A stretch of DNA of 64,000 nucleotides from Hyphomicrobiales bacterium (GCA_900471525.1 UCEZ01000063.1:1-64000), one strand, 5' to 3'. Numbered from the stretch's first letter, positions 17,008-25,408 are shown. The notes: generated by a model not told the origin, from the letters alone. Made by a program: numbers and translations.

Positions 17008-18045
17008 TTATTCGCAGGCTTTTGGCGGGTTCTTCGTCACGCCTTTGCAAAGCACGTCTTTCGAGATCCAGCCGGATTTTACGACGAGATCGAGGTTGTC
17101 CCGGGTGATGGCGACGGGGTCAAGGATGATCGAGGGCTGAGATGCGCCGGTCGATGTCTTGCCTGGCTTTACGCCTGACACAGCATCGATTTTCGTACCC
17201 TTGATGATTTCGACGGCGGCGGTCGCCGCGACCAGTCCAAGCGCGTTTGCGTCTTTCCAGACGGTCATCGTCTGCTCACCCTTGGCGATCCGGTTGAGTA
17301 CATTCTTGTCGCCATCTTGTCCGGATATGGCAACCTTGCCGAGCAGATCCTGGCTGGCGAGGGCCGCAGCCACGCCGTTCGCAATGCTATCGTTCATGGC
17401 GAGCACTGCATCGACCTTGTTATCGGTTGCGGTCAATACCTGCTCCATGAGCGCCTGAGCCACATCAGGCTTCCATTGCTCCACGTTTTGCTGGGCAACG
17501 ATCTTGATGTCGCCCCTGTCGATTGCTGGCTGGATCGCCTGCATCTGACCGCTCTTGAAGACTTGCTGGATCGTCTGTGCGGGGTCGCCGTCCATGGCGA
17601 CATATCTGCCTTTGGGCACCGCCTTCAGCAGTGCTTCACCCATCACGCGGCCGACGGCAACGTTGTCGAAACTCGTATAAAGGACGTCGCCGGTATCGAT
17701 CGGCGCATCGTAGGCGATCACCGCAATATTGCTGCGCTTGGCTTCGTCGATAACGGGAATGATTGCCTTGGCATCCTGAGCGACGACGACAAGGACCTTT
17801 ACGCCGCGCGCGATCAGACTTTCGATGTCTGCGGCCTGCTTTTGCGGATCGCCTTGCGCGTCGATGCCGATATAGGAAACACCGGCCTTATCGAAGACGG
17901 ACTTCATCGCGGCTTCATCGATTTTCCAGCGTTCGTCCTGGAAATAGCGCCAGCTGACACCAACCGTGTCCTGGGCGACGGCAACGCCTGTCATCAGCGC
18001 GACTGCAGTGACGGCGCCAGCAAGTACATATGAAAATTTCGGCAT
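17008..18045 (-). CDS. CUT2 sugar ABC substrate-binding protein (XylF-like)
   Basis: The 345-residue protein starts with a clear signal peptide (hydrophobic AGAVTAVALMTGVAVAQ) and has a type-1 periplasmic binding fold: GVSWRYFQDERWKIDEAAM, then YIGIDAQGDPQKQAADIESLIARG, VIAYDAPI and VDAVLAMNDSIANG. These resemble xylose/ribose-type binding proteins. GGGAGGAATCAA precedes the ATG. It heads the transport operon, and a palindromic candidate operator lies about 80 bases upstream. The sugar cannot be named from sequence alone, although the FucU-like neighbour points to a pyranose with relevant anomers. Confidence 0.9.
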   Translation of the reverse strand: MPKFSYVLAGAVTAVALMTGVAVAQDTVGVSWRYFQDERWKIDEAAMKSVFDKAGVSYIGIDAQGDPQKQAADIESLIARGVKVLVVVAQDAKAIIPVIDEAKRSNIAVIAYDAPIDTGDVLYTSFDNVAVGRVMGEALLKAVPKGRYVAMDGDPAQTIQQVFKSGQMQAIQPAIDRGDIKIVAQQNVEQWKPDVAQALMEQVLTATDNKVDAVLAMNDSIANGVAAALASQDLLGKVAISGQDGDKNVLNRIAKGEQTMTVWKDANALGLVAATAAVEIIKGTKIDAVSGVKPGKTSTGASQPSIILDPVAITRDNLDLVVKSGWISKDVLCKGVTKNPPKACE

Positions 18046-18122
18046 TTGATTCCTCCCTGTGAAAGACTCCGCGCGCGGTCTCCCGCCAGCGCGACGTAGC
18101 GCGACCTCCCGTCACGCTATTT

Positions 18123-18143
18123 GTATTTGTTTAAAGCAGATAC
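18123..18143. promoter_or_regulatory. Candidate ROK operator upstream of XylF-like gene
   Basis: GTATTTG-N7-CAGATAC is a 7-7-7 palindrome with one mismatch. The same architecture appears before the fucU-like gene. Both flank genes that the second ROK protein probably controls. Confidence 0.5.
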
Positions 18144-18344
18144 ATATTAGAGTCAATCTTGGTTTTTGCAACGATAGTCAACCGCTTGGTTGAGAGCTGC
18201 GACGAGCAGGGCGGCCGCAGCTTGTTAGCGGACCCTTCACAGGTTGATCGTGGAAGATCCGGAATTGGGCCAGGACGCCATCAAAAGAGAGCGGGATTGG
18301 TGTGCCTGCGATGCTCTGCGATGTGTCGCGCACGGTCGCAGCAG

Positions 18345-18362
18345 AAAGGCCCTTGGGCCTTT
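18345..18362 (-). terminator. Hairpin downstream of LuxR-HTH gene copy 2
   Basis: AAAGGCCC and GGGCCTTT form a perfect inverted repeat about 30 bases after the stop codon of the small HTH gene. The outer AAA/TTT pairs give a short T-run on either strand, so it may terminate transcription. In copy 1 the matching sequence has lost symmetry. Confidence 0.45.
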
Positions 18363-18393
18363 CCCGTTCCGAAGGTAGAGCGGTGGATGATCA

Positions 18394-18585
18394 CTAAATG
18401 AGCTTTAGGGTGTTGGCTCTCGCGACTGCGGCCGAGACCGAGGTCACATTCAGTACCACCAGGGCGGCGTCTAGCTGCTGTTGAATCTCGCTCACGTGTT
18501 TCCTCTCGATATCGGCGATGTCGCGCAGGCTTTTGCCCTGAGAAATCCATCGGAGATATATCGTTTGTGTTGTCGAGAGTTTCAT
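18394..18585 (-). CDS. Small LuxR-type HTH protein (solo DNA-binding domain), copy 2
   Basis: The 63-residue protein differs from copy 1 at only a few residues (for example LRD for LLD and RKH for RKN). Both copies keep an open frame despite nucleotide divergence, which suggests past or continuing selection on the protein. Most of the chain matches a LuxR/GerE HTH; there is no sensor domain. A hairpin lies just downstream. About 250 A/T-rich bases containing GTTATAAC separate it from the next gene on the right. Function is unknown. Confidence 0.6.
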   Translation of the reverse strand: MKLSTTQTIYLRWISQGKSLRDIADIERKHVSEIQQQLDAALVVLNVTSVSAAVARANTLKLI

Positions 18586-18839
18586 TTTGCCGCGCTGTAT
18601 CCGAGTGCATAAGTAGCATTTTTGTTACGTTATAACATATCGCATAAGTTCTATTATGGAACCCGATCCCACATTGCGAACCCAAAAGGATATCGTAAGT
18701 TTGCGCGGATTTGCAATTTGACGGTCCGCCAGCGAATGTTGATTCAGATTGTCTCGTTTATCGTGAAATCGAAGATATTAGCACGCCACTGCAAAAAAAG
18801 GTCTTCAATCGCCGATTAGGTTCTTGAACATTTTTCGTC

Positions 18840-19958
18840 CTATATGAGCTTGCGTGCTGCGAGATTTCGCATCAGGTGGGACACACCAAACGTCCACGGT
18901 TCGCATTCGGTTGAAAGCGCCACGGTATTTCGTAGTGTTCCGATTTGAGGATTCGAGATGGAAACCACGTCCCCGACCTTATGGGTGAAGCCATGGCCCT
19001 CGACATCGCGATCTTCGACAGGCGCAAAAAGCGTCCCCATGAACAGTGCAAAACCGTCCGGGTACTGATGATGACTACCAATGGTCTGCGCCACAAGTTC
19101 AGTCGGATCGCGACTGATCTCACTCATAGAGCTACTTCCCTCGAGAACAAATCCATCCGCGCCGAGAACCACAAGTTCAAGTTCGGCTTTCCGGACGTCA
19201 TCTATTGAGTAACTTTCGTCAAACAGACGGATAAAGGGCCCTATCGCGCAGGACGCATTGTTGTCCTTCGCCTTCCCAAGAAGCAGTGCCGAACGCCCCT
19301 CAATGTCTCGAAGATTTACATCATTACCGAGTGTCGCGCCCTTGATGCGGCCTGCGCTGTCTACGGCCAGGACAATCTCCGGTTCCGGGTTGTTCCAATG
19401 CGAGCTAGGCAATATTCCAACCTCCGCACCATGGCCAACCGACGACATTACCTGCGACTTCGTAAACACCTCTGCGTCTGGGCCGATACCGACTTCAAGA
19501 TATTGAGACCAGACACCTTCCTTGATCAAAGCGCGCTTCACCTCAGCCGCCTCTGGTGAGCCGGCTTTCAGCGATCGCAAGCTGCCCCCGAGAATGGCGG
19601 AAATGGTCGATCTAATTCGCGAGGCATCGCTCGGCGACCCGGCTGCCCGTTCCTCAATCACACGTTCGATCATCGAACGGGCGAATGTAACACCACATGC
19701 CTTGATCGCCTGGAGATCGAATGGCGCCAGCAGGCTCACCTCACCCTGTACTTCTCCCGAAGTAAAAGATCCAAGATCCTGGTCCACCGCCGTTGCTGCA
19801 TATTCGGCCGGGTTCGGCAGCTCCAGCAGGTCCCTCATCGTTGGGACTCGCTTTGAGGTGATGTCGACGATCCGTTCATCCCGTAGCGCGACGATTGATG
19901 GTCCATTCAGGTCGCGACGCCACACTCTGCCGACAAATCTTCCCTGAGGATCACCCAT
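18840..19958 (-). CDS. Fumarylacetoacetate hydrolase (FAH) family protein
   Basis: The 372-residue protein has a C-terminal FAH domain: NNPEPEIVLAVDSAGRIKGATLGNDVNLRDIEGRSALLLGKAKD with metal-binding acidic residues, then GHGFTHKVGDVVSISNPQIGTLRNTV. The family hydrolyses or dehydrates C-C or enol substrates such as fumarylacetoacetate, acylpyruvates and 2-keto-3-deoxy sugar acids. The N-terminal third is longer than in minimal FAH proteins, as in AraD1-like sugar-acid enzymes. It diverges from the IclR gene across a region with four palindromes, so it is very probably regulated by that IclR protein. The substrate is unassigned. Confidence 0.85.
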   Translation of the reverse strand: MGDPQGRFVGRVWRRDLNGPSIVALRDERIVDITSKRVPTMRDLLELPNPAEYAATAVDQDLGSFTSGEVQGEVSLLAPFDLQAIKACGVTFARSMIERVIEERAAGSPSDASRIRSTISAILGGSLRSLKAGSPEAAEVKRALIKEGVWSQYLEVGIGPDAEVFTKSQVMSSVGHGAEVGILPSSHWNNPEPEIVLAVDSAGRIKGATLGNDVNLRDIEGRSALLLGKAKDNNASCAIGPFIRLFDESYSIDDVRKAELELVVLGADGFVLEGSSSMSEISRDPTELVAQTIGSHHQYPDGFALFMGTLFAPVEDRDVEGHGFTHKVGDVVSISNPQIGTLRNTVALSTECEPWTFGVSHLMRNLAARKLI

Positions 19959-20033
19959 ATCGACACCCTGCGTTCATTATGTGTTTGCGCATAACAATAT
20001 CGGCTTGGCAGATGCCGCCGCCACGGCAACATG

Positions 20034-20048
20034 TTCCGCCAAGCGAAA
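20034..20048. promoter_or_regulatory. IclR1 operator candidate, site 1
   Basis: TTCCGCC-A-AGCGAAA is a near-palindrome matching the TTTCGCC-N-GGCGAAA pattern. It lies in the divergent region between the FAH-family gene and the IclR gene. Confidence 0.55.
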
Positions 20049-20083
20049 ATTTCAGGGGTGCTGTTGATCGACCTTGCGTCAGG

Positions 20084-20098
20084 TTTCGCCAGGCGAAA
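20084..20098. promoter_or_regulatory. IclR1 operator candidate, site 2 (perfect)
   Basis: TTTCGCC-A-GGCGAAA is a perfect 7-1-7 palindrome and defines the consensus. Its centre lies 18 bases from site 3, close to two helical turns, which would suit cooperative binding of an IclR tetramer. Confidence 0.7.
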
Positions 20099-20101
20099 TA
20101 T

Positions 20102-20116
20102 TTTCGCCTTGCGAAC
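20102..20116. promoter_or_regulatory. IclR1 operator candidate, site 3
   Basis: TTTCGCC-T-TGCGAAC differs from the perfect site 2 at two arm positions. Confidence 0.6.
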
Positions 20117-20134
20117 CAATCTGGCTGGTAGCAG

Positions 20135-20149
20135 GTTCGTCAGACGAAC
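20135..20149. promoter_or_regulatory. IclR1 operator candidate, site 4
   Basis: GTTCGTC-A-GACGAAC is a perfect palindrome of the same geometry. It ends 20 bases before the IclR start codon, so bound protein could block its own gene. Confidence 0.6.
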
Positions 20150-20168
20150 AATCGTTTATGTGGAGGCG

Positions 20169-20960
20169 ATGAAGGTGGGCGCGAAGCAAGGTGGCGGATA
20201 TATTGTTGGCCCTGTCATCAAGGCCCTGCAGGTCTTGGACTACATCGGAGAAAGCGGCCGAGAGGTTTCGCTGACAGAAGTGGCCAAGGCAGTAGGTTTA
20301 CCAAAGACTACTGTATTCCGCTATCTGCAAACCCTGAGTTCGACATCCTTTCTACGCCACGACATACCCAATGACCGATACGGCATAGGAGCTGCCTTTC
20401 GTTCCCTAGCTCGTACCGACCGTAGCCTCCACCGACTTCGGGAAGTGGCGATGCCGATCATGCGTAATCTTAATCGTGAATTCAACGAAACGATCAATCT
20501 AGCGATCGAAACACAAGGGTGGATCATTTATATCGAGATCGTGGAATCAACACGTGCCCTGCGAATGCAGGCGCATATCGGCGCGCGTGACCCAATGCAC
20601 ACAACGGCTCTTGGCAAGGCAATCCTGGCTTTTCTGGCAGAACCCGAGCGTGAGAAAGTCCTGTCAGCGTCATTGTCGGAAAGGACCTATAGGACGGTCT
20701 TGGACGCATGTGTCCTGCGCCGGCAATTGAACGAGGTCCGTACTCGAGGCTATGCGGTCGAGATAGGCGAAAATGAAGACGTTTCGATGTGTGTTGGCGT
20801 CCCCATCCTAGATGACCTGTCGTTCCCATTTGCAGCTCTCAGCCTCTCGGCTCCCGTTCAGCGCCGCTCCGATACTCTAATAAGCGCCGCTGCTTCTGCG
20901 CTACTCAGCGCTAGCCGTGAGATCAGCGAGAAATTGCGCCCTGAAGCGCTGTTTGAATGA
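20169..20960 (+). CDS. IclR-family transcriptional regulator (region 2)
   Basis: The roughly 263-residue protein has an N-terminal winged HTH (VSLTEVAKAVGLPKTTVFRYLQTL, about 30-53) and a C-terminal IclR effector domain with AHIGARDPMHTTALGKAILAFL and the late GYAVEIGENEDVSMCVGVPILDD. The ATG at 20169 follows GGAGGC; a longer frame runs through the operator palindromes and is rejected. Seven palindromes of one type lie here and before three other transcription units in region 2, so it probably controls D-peptide and amino-acid genes. The effector is unknown. Confidence 0.9.
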   Translation: MKVGAKQGGGYIVGPVIKALQVLDYIGESGREVSLTEVAKAVGLPKTTVFRYLQTLSSTSFLRHDIPNDRYGIGAAFRSLARTDRSLHRLREVAMPIMRNLNREFNETINLAIETQGWIIYIEIVESTRALRMQAHIGARDPMHTTALGKAILAFLAEPEREKVLSASLSERTYRTVLDACVLRRQLNEVRTRGYAVEIGENEDVSMCVGVPILDDLSFPFAALSLSAPVQRRSDTLISAAASALLSASREISEKLRPEALFE

Positions 20961-20989
20961 AGCATGTCTGATCGGACACCTGGAGGCCG

Positions 20990-21405
20990 CCTGACCGTTG
21001 CTTCCAGATAGAAGCCCGCCCCCTGCGGGAGGGCAGGTGGTCGCGTCCAGACAGTTGGCGTTGCGCACCGGTTGGCATGTAGCTCAGAAAGAGATAGGCC
21101 AGCGGACCACAATATGTCGAACATAAAGGCTTTAAAAAAATGCCCGTTGTCATTTCCCGGCCGCCAGGCGTGGTCGAAGTGTCGTTGGCCTGAAAGGCCG
21201 GTGTCGCAAGATTTGCGGATCAGGTAGCCAATCAGTGCAAGCACGCCACCGAGCAGAGATGGCACCCTCCATCCCAGTCGTGCACGGAATCTTGTCCGAG
21301 CCAAATTGCAGAAGAGCAACGACAAGCGTGCCCAACCGCAGCCCTGCGGCGCTCCCAAGCGGCGAAAAGTGGCTACGCGTGTTTCACGAAGTTTGGAAGG
21401 CACCG
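20990..21405 (-). pseudogene. Frameshifted MFS transporter remnant (MHS-like)
   Basis: Pieces typical of MFS transporters of the metabolite:H+ symporter group appear in different minus-strand frames: LGTLVVALLQFGSDKI in one, GWRVPSLLGGVLALIGYLIRKS in the next and PLAYLFLSYMPTG in a third. No single frame spans them, so several frameshifts have accumulated. The remnant occupies the space between the IclR stop and the convergent FAD dehydrogenase gene. A former substrate importer for the region 2 pathway is plausible. Confidence 0.6.
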
Positions 21406-21440
21406 GCGCCGGCCTAATCTGGCGCGGCGCAGCAGCTTCA

Positions 21441-22850
21441 CTAATTCTTACGCGGCAGCTGGCAACCCGGGTTCATGATTCCATCGGGATCTATGGCATT
21501 CTTGATCGATTGCAGAAGCTCAATTGTAACGGGAGGTGTCGACTTGATAAAGTCGTCTCGCTTTTCGCGTCCAAGCCCATGTTCCGCACTTATACTGCCA
21601 TCGAATTCGTAAACCAGATCGAACAGCAGGTCCTTTGCTGCCTCCACAACGTGGATTTTCTCGTCTTCGGTCAGGTCGGAAGGGGGAATCACGTCCAGGT
21701 GAACATTTCCGTCACCAACATGACCATAGGAAACCGCTTGGCACGCGGGCAATTTCAAACCCAGAAGGCTTTCTGCTTGGCCAACGAAATCTGGCAATCG
21801 CGAAAACGCAACCGAGATATCGGTACGCAGATGACGCCCGCGGTTTGCAATTCCATGGATCATGCCCTCTCGAAAAGCCCAAAGATTTCTGGTCTGCTTT
21901 TCTGAGGAGGAAAGCACCCCATCAAGAACCAGTCCCCGATCGTACAATTCCGCCAATGTCGATTCCATCAAGGCATCGATATCAATTAACCCAGAGCCAG
22001 CGATTTCCATCAGGGCATAAGCCGGGTGTTCGCCTGCAATCGGATAATCCAGGGTTGGCATCGCCTCCTTTGCGAGTGCCAATGCCGATGGCGGCAAGAA
22101 TTCGAAGGCAGTCATCAGGTCCGAGCAAAGTGATCTACACAGGCTATATATCGACACGGCATCGCGAAGCGACGCCACGGCAATCAGACCAGTGGCAACC
22201 TTGGTCGGCCTTGGCAACAACTTGATGGCCGCCGCGGTGACAATACCCAGCGTTCCTTCAGCGCCAATGAAAAGATGCTTGAGATCAATTCCGCGGTTGT
22301 CTTTGCGCAATGCAGACAGGCCATTCCAAATCCGTCCGTCAGGAAGCACGACTTCGAGCCCAAACACTTGCTCTCTCATCATGCCATATCTGAGGACATT
22401 CAACCCGCCGGCGTTCGTGCTGATATTGCCGCCGATCTGACAACTTCCCTGTGCGCCGAGAGCCAGGGGAAAGAACAGGTCCTTCTCCGCGACGGCGTTC
22501 TTCACAGTCTGAAGAATACACCCGGCCTCGACAATCGCCGAGAAGTCAGCGGGCTCGATCTTGCGGATCCTGTTCAATCGCTCAAGACTTAAGATAACCT
22601 GTCTCGCAGGATCATCGGGCAAGCCACCAAGCACCAGTCCGGTATTGCCGCCTTGCGGCACGATGGACAAACCAAGGTCCCGGCATGTCCGCACAGCTTG
22701 CGCGACGTCCTCGGTCGTTCTCGGGCGCAATACGGCCACACAGCCTACCGTGACGTCGCCCATCCAGTCGCGACAATATCGGTCGAACTGCGCCGGGTAG
22801 GCCAGAACCAGATCCTCGCCGAGTATCGATGTAAGCCGCTCTAGATACAT
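21441..22850 (-). CDS. FAD-linked 2-hydroxyacid dehydrogenase (GlcD / D-2-hydroxyglutarate dehydrogenase-like)
   Basis: The 469-residue protein has a PCMH-type FAD-binding domain in the N-terminal half (VPQGGNTGLVLGG, GAQGSCQIGGNISTNAGGLNVLRYG, GAEGTLGIVTAA) and the FAD-oxidase C-terminal domain with SYGHVGDGNVHLDV and SAEHGLGREKRD near the end. These enzymes oxidise D-2-hydroxyacids such as D-lactate, glycolate or D-2-hydroxyglutarate and pass electrons to a carrier. It lies 99 bases after the RraA-like gene, probably in the same operon. In this context it could oxidise 2-hydroxyacids arising from D-amino acids. Confidence 0.88.
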   Translation of the reverse strand: MYLERLTSILGEDLVLAYPAQFDRYCRDWMGDVTVGCVAVLRPRTTEDVAQAVRTCRDLGLSIVPQGGNTGLVLGGLPDDPARQVILSLERLNRIRKIEPADFSAIVEAGCILQTVKNAVAEKDLFFPLALGAQGSCQIGGNISTNAGGLNVLRYGMMREQVFGLEVVLPDGRIWNGLSALRKDNRGIDLKHLFIGAEGTLGIVTAAAIKLLPRPTKVATGLIAVASLRDAVSIYSLCRSLCSDLMTAFEFLPPSALALAKEAMPTLDYPIAGEHPAYALMEIAGSGLIDIDALMESTLAELYDRGLVLDGVLSSSEKQTRNLWAFREGMIHGIANRGRHLRTDISVAFSRLPDFVGQAESLLGLKLPACQAVSYGHVGDGNVHLDVIPPSDLTEDEKIHVVEAAKDLLFDLVYEFDGSISAEHGLGREKRDDFIKSTPPVTIELLQSIKNAIDPDGIMNPGCQLPRKN

Positions 22851-22915
22851 GCTGTCCTCTTAAGCAGGTGGTGGGGCACCAGACTAGATTCCTGGCATGT
22901 GTTTGCAAGTGGCCT

Positions 22916-22942
22916 GGCGTGCCTTCTTTGAGAAGGCACGCC
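22916..22942. terminator. Strong hairpin between RraA-like and FAD dehydrogenase genes
   Basis: GGCGTGCCTTCT and its exact complement form a 12-bp stem with a 3-base loop, just past the RraA-like stop codon. No T-run follows on either side, so it is probably an attenuator or mRNA-stabilising element inside the operon. Confidence 0.6.
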
Positions 22943-22949
22943 GTCAGCC

Positions 22950-23624
22950 TCAGAGAACGTGGAATTTCTCGTAGGCTGCGGTAAGGCTCGATCCGGCCTT
23001 GACAGCGGAGCGGAATGCATCTTCCTGCTCGGCCTTCGCCTCGGCAGACGCCAATACTTCCGTCGCGATCTCTGATGGGACAATTGCAATGCCATCCCGG
23101 TCAGCGACTACGATATCACCGCTCCTGATCGAAACGCCGTCGATTTCGACGACGACATCATATGCGACCACCTTCTGGCGATTGAAGCTGTCATAGGGGC
23201 ATACGTATCGTGCAAATACGGGGAAACCCATCTCCTCAACCTGGGCGACGTCGCGCACGCCGCCGTCGGTGACGATGCCGACGGCACCCCGCTGCTTCGC
23301 AGCAGTCGTCAAAAGCTCGCCCCAGATGCCCGAACGGTCGGAGTCCCCGGTGGCGCAGACGACCACCTCATTGTTCTTCAGGCTATCGACGGCCTTGAGC
23401 TCCAGTTCATAGGTGTTCGGATCGTCGTGCGCGAAATCCATCCACAACAGCGTCTTGGCCGAACCGACCGTTGTCTTGCGAACGGTCCTCGGATCGGCAT
23501 TCTTGATTGCCTGGTGCTTTCTTCCCAGCTTGTCCATGATGTCCAACACGAGCGCCGAACCGAGCCGTTCCGATGCCGCTACCCAGGCAGAGACATTCAG
23601 AGCGTTAGCGTTTTGCGAAGTCAT
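22950..23624 (-). CDS. RraA-like / HMG aldolase family protein
   Basis: The roughly 224-residue protein shows the RraA/dimethylmenaquinone-methyltransferase-like fold: SALVLDIMDKLGR, VVCATGDSDRSGIWGELLTTAAKQRGAVGIVTDGGVRDVAQV (the GxxxxxxA and DGxxRD signatures) and GDIVVADRDGIAIVP. Members include 4-hydroxy-4-methyl-2-oxoglutarate aldolase and oxaloacetate decarboxylase. The start is the ATG preceded by GAGGGA; an earlier in-frame codon yields an unlikely leader. It heads the leftward unit that diverges from the D-aminopeptidase gene and is probably controlled by the palindrome at 23786-23800. Confidence 0.82.
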   Translation of the reverse strand: MTSQNANALNVSAWVAASERLGSALVLDIMDKLGRKHQAIKNADPRTVRKTTVGSAKTLLWMDFAHDDPNTYELELKAVDSLKNNEVVVCATGDSDRSGIWGELLTTAAKQRGAVGIVTDGGVRDVAQVEEMGFPVFARYVCPYDSFNRQKVVAYDVVVEIDGVSIRSGDIVVADRDGIAIVPSEIATEVLASAEAKAEQEDAFRSAVKAGSSLTAAYEKFHVL

Positions 23625-23785
23625 AATAATCCCTCGAATTTCCAAAATTAAGGAGCGAACCCCCGGTAATGGCGGCACTATCCTTCAAGGCTCCCGCAAC
23701 GGTCCAGAGACCCATGTTTCATCAGATGGAAAAATCTCACCAGACACGGATCGCCGAGCCTGAAAGAGCCAAGGAGGATTGGGTT

Positions 23786-23800
23786 TTTCGCCTTGCGAAA
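23786..23800. promoter_or_regulatory. IclR1 operator candidate, site 5
   Basis: TTTCGCC-T-TGCGAAA has one arm mismatch from the perfect palindrome. It lies in the divergent promoter region of the RraA-like and D-aminopeptidase genes. Confidence 0.65.
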
Positions 23801-23871
23801 CAGCCACGCCTTCGAGCGCCCTAGGCACCATGTTACCAATGGCGCCGATGAGATGAACATGAGGAAAAACG

Positions 23872-25398
23872 ATGACCCCTGACGACCTCGAACGAGCCGC
23901 CGAAATCATTGCCGAGCAATTTGCCGGGCCGGGAGGCACCCTGGCTGTCGTGAAAGATGGCGCGGTTCTGATCAAGAAGGCGTGGGGCTACGCGAATACG
24001 TCGGACGGACGCAGCATGACTGCCGATACGATATTTCCCATCTGCTCTATCACGAAACAGTTCACCTGCGCGCTCCTGCTCGATCTTTTCCCCGACGCTG
24101 AGGTCGCGTTGGCTGAAAAACTTCGTGCATTTCTGCCAAATCTCGGAATCCAGCGGCCAACGATCCGAGACTTGTGCAATAACCAATCCGGCATCAGGGA
24201 TTATGCAACGCTCTCAATCTTGGCGGGCGGCGCGGCTGAGGCAACCTTCGATCGTACGAATGCCCGGGCAATTCTTGAGCAGACCGCGAGCCTGCAGTTC
24301 GCCCCCGGAACCGAATATTGCTACTCGAACAGCAATTTCCATATTCTCGCCAGCCTGATCGAGGAGGCAACCGGTACGGATTTCGGGGCGCTGTTGCGCG
24401 AGCGGCTATTCGTCCCGGCAAAGATGAGAACAGCGAAGTTCGTCACGGACTCTGCAACCTGCTCCAGTGATTGTACCGGCTATGAAGGAAATTTCGAATC
24501 TGGCTTCTTTGCTGCCGTTAATCGTAGTCACTGGATCGGCGACGCGGGGATTTCTGCAAGTCTGGAGGATATGATCTGCTGGGAACGCTACCTACAAGAA
24601 GCGAGCAAGTGGGAAGGAAGCCTGTACAATCGCATTGCAACGGAACAATCCTTTATCGACGGCACCCCGGCACCCTACGGTTATGGACTTGCCCATGGAT
24701 TGGTCGGCAACGTCAAAGTCATCGGCCATACGGGGGGCATGCGCGGCTGGCGAATGCATAGGACATTTGCCAGGGACGCTGGCCTCTCTGCTATCGTGAT
24801 GTTCAATCATGAGGCCAATGCGAAAGCGGCGGCGGAAAGCCTGATCGCCTCGGCTACAGGTTCGGGCAATGGTACAGCCTCGTCTGCTGTCTCGCGCTAC
24901 TATGTTAACCGCTCCAAGGCTTTGCTTGCAGAGGTGGTTTCAGAGCCTCATCACGGGGCCAAGGTCGTTGCTGAAGGTGATGAGACCCTCATCTGCCCGG
25001 TGCCCGCCAACCCGTTCAACGAAACGGCCCACCTCGACGAAGACCAGCTCGAGCTTGCTCGGCCGACGGCCGAACGTCGGCGCGTGTTCAAAAAGCTGGG
25101 TCGCGCTTGCGGCAAAAAGCTTGAAGGCCGCTTCTTCTGCGCCGAGATTGCAGCAACGCTCGTTGTAAGAGAAAAGAACGGGACCGCTTACGCCTCGTTC
25201 CATGGACCACTCGGAAAAAGCGACCTTTTCATTTTGAAGTCGCTAGGTGAGGACGTATGGCAGACGCCGAACCTGCGGGGCATTGATGTCGCGCCCGGGC
25301 CTTTGTCGATCATGCGCACAATCTCACCCGAGGGGACGCCGATCTTACGTGTCTCTGCTCCTTTGGCTCAAAATGTCGCGTTTTCCCATATCGCCTAA
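23872..25398 (+). CDS. dap: D-aminopeptidase (DAP), serine hydrolase of beta-lactamase fold
   Basis: The 508-residue protein has a penicillin-recognising N-terminal domain with SITK (Ser59, Lys62), YSN (Tyr151) and HTGG (His285). Their spacing nearly equals that of the characterised Ochrobactrum anthropi D-aminopeptidase. The C-terminal part forms the two extra small domains expected for DAP, including PLGKSDLFILKSLGEDVW. DAP removes N-terminal D-residues from peptides and amides. No signal peptide is visible, so it probably works in the cytosol on imported peptides. GAGG precedes the ATG, and a hairpin terminator follows. The dipeptide ABC operon comes next. Confidence 0.85.
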   Translation: MTPDDLERAAEIIAEQFAGPGGTLAVVKDGAVLIKKAWGYANTSDGRSMTADTIFPICSITKQFTCALLLDLFPDAEVALAEKLRAFLPNLGIQRPTIRDLCNNQSGIRDYATLSILAGGAAEATFDRTNARAILEQTASLQFAPGTEYCYSNSNFHILASLIEEATGTDFGALLRERLFVPAKMRTAKFVTDSATCSSDCTGYEGNFESGFFAAVNRSHWIGDAGISASLEDMICWERYLQEASKWEGSLYNRIATEQSFIDGTPAPYGYGLAHGLVGNVKVIGHTGGMRGWRMHRTFARDAGLSAIVMFNHEANAKAAAESLIASATGSGNGTASSAVSRYYVNRSKALLAEVVSEPHHGAKVVAEGDETLICPVPANPFNETAHLDEDQLELARPTAERRRVFKKLGRACGKKLEGRFFCAEIAATLVVREKNGTAYASFHGPLGKSDLFILKSLGEDVWQTPNLRGIDVAPGPLSIMRTISPEGTPILRVSAPLAQNVAFSHIA

Positions 25399-25408
25399 CC
25401 AAATGGGC

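Larger units (their letters stand above)
18258..18608. repeat. Direct repeat copy 2 (carries LuxR-HTH gene)
   Basis: This is the second copy of the segment at 1-352, in the same orientation and with scattered substitutions. It contains the HTH gene, a hairpin downstream of that gene and shared non-coding bases. Similarity ends near 18608, before an A/T-rich stretch. The two copies bracket the whole sugar island, and recombination between them would delete or duplicate about 18 kb. Confidence 0.8.

Noticed and set aside
20031-20168. Extended N-terminus for the region 2 IclR protein
   Set aside because: It would run through four operator palindromes; GGAGG lies just before the ATG at 20169.
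22893-22909. A TGGCAT...TTGCA string resembling a sigma-54 promoter
   Set aside because: The GG and GC elements are nine bases apart instead of ten, and the rightward orientation matches no gene start.
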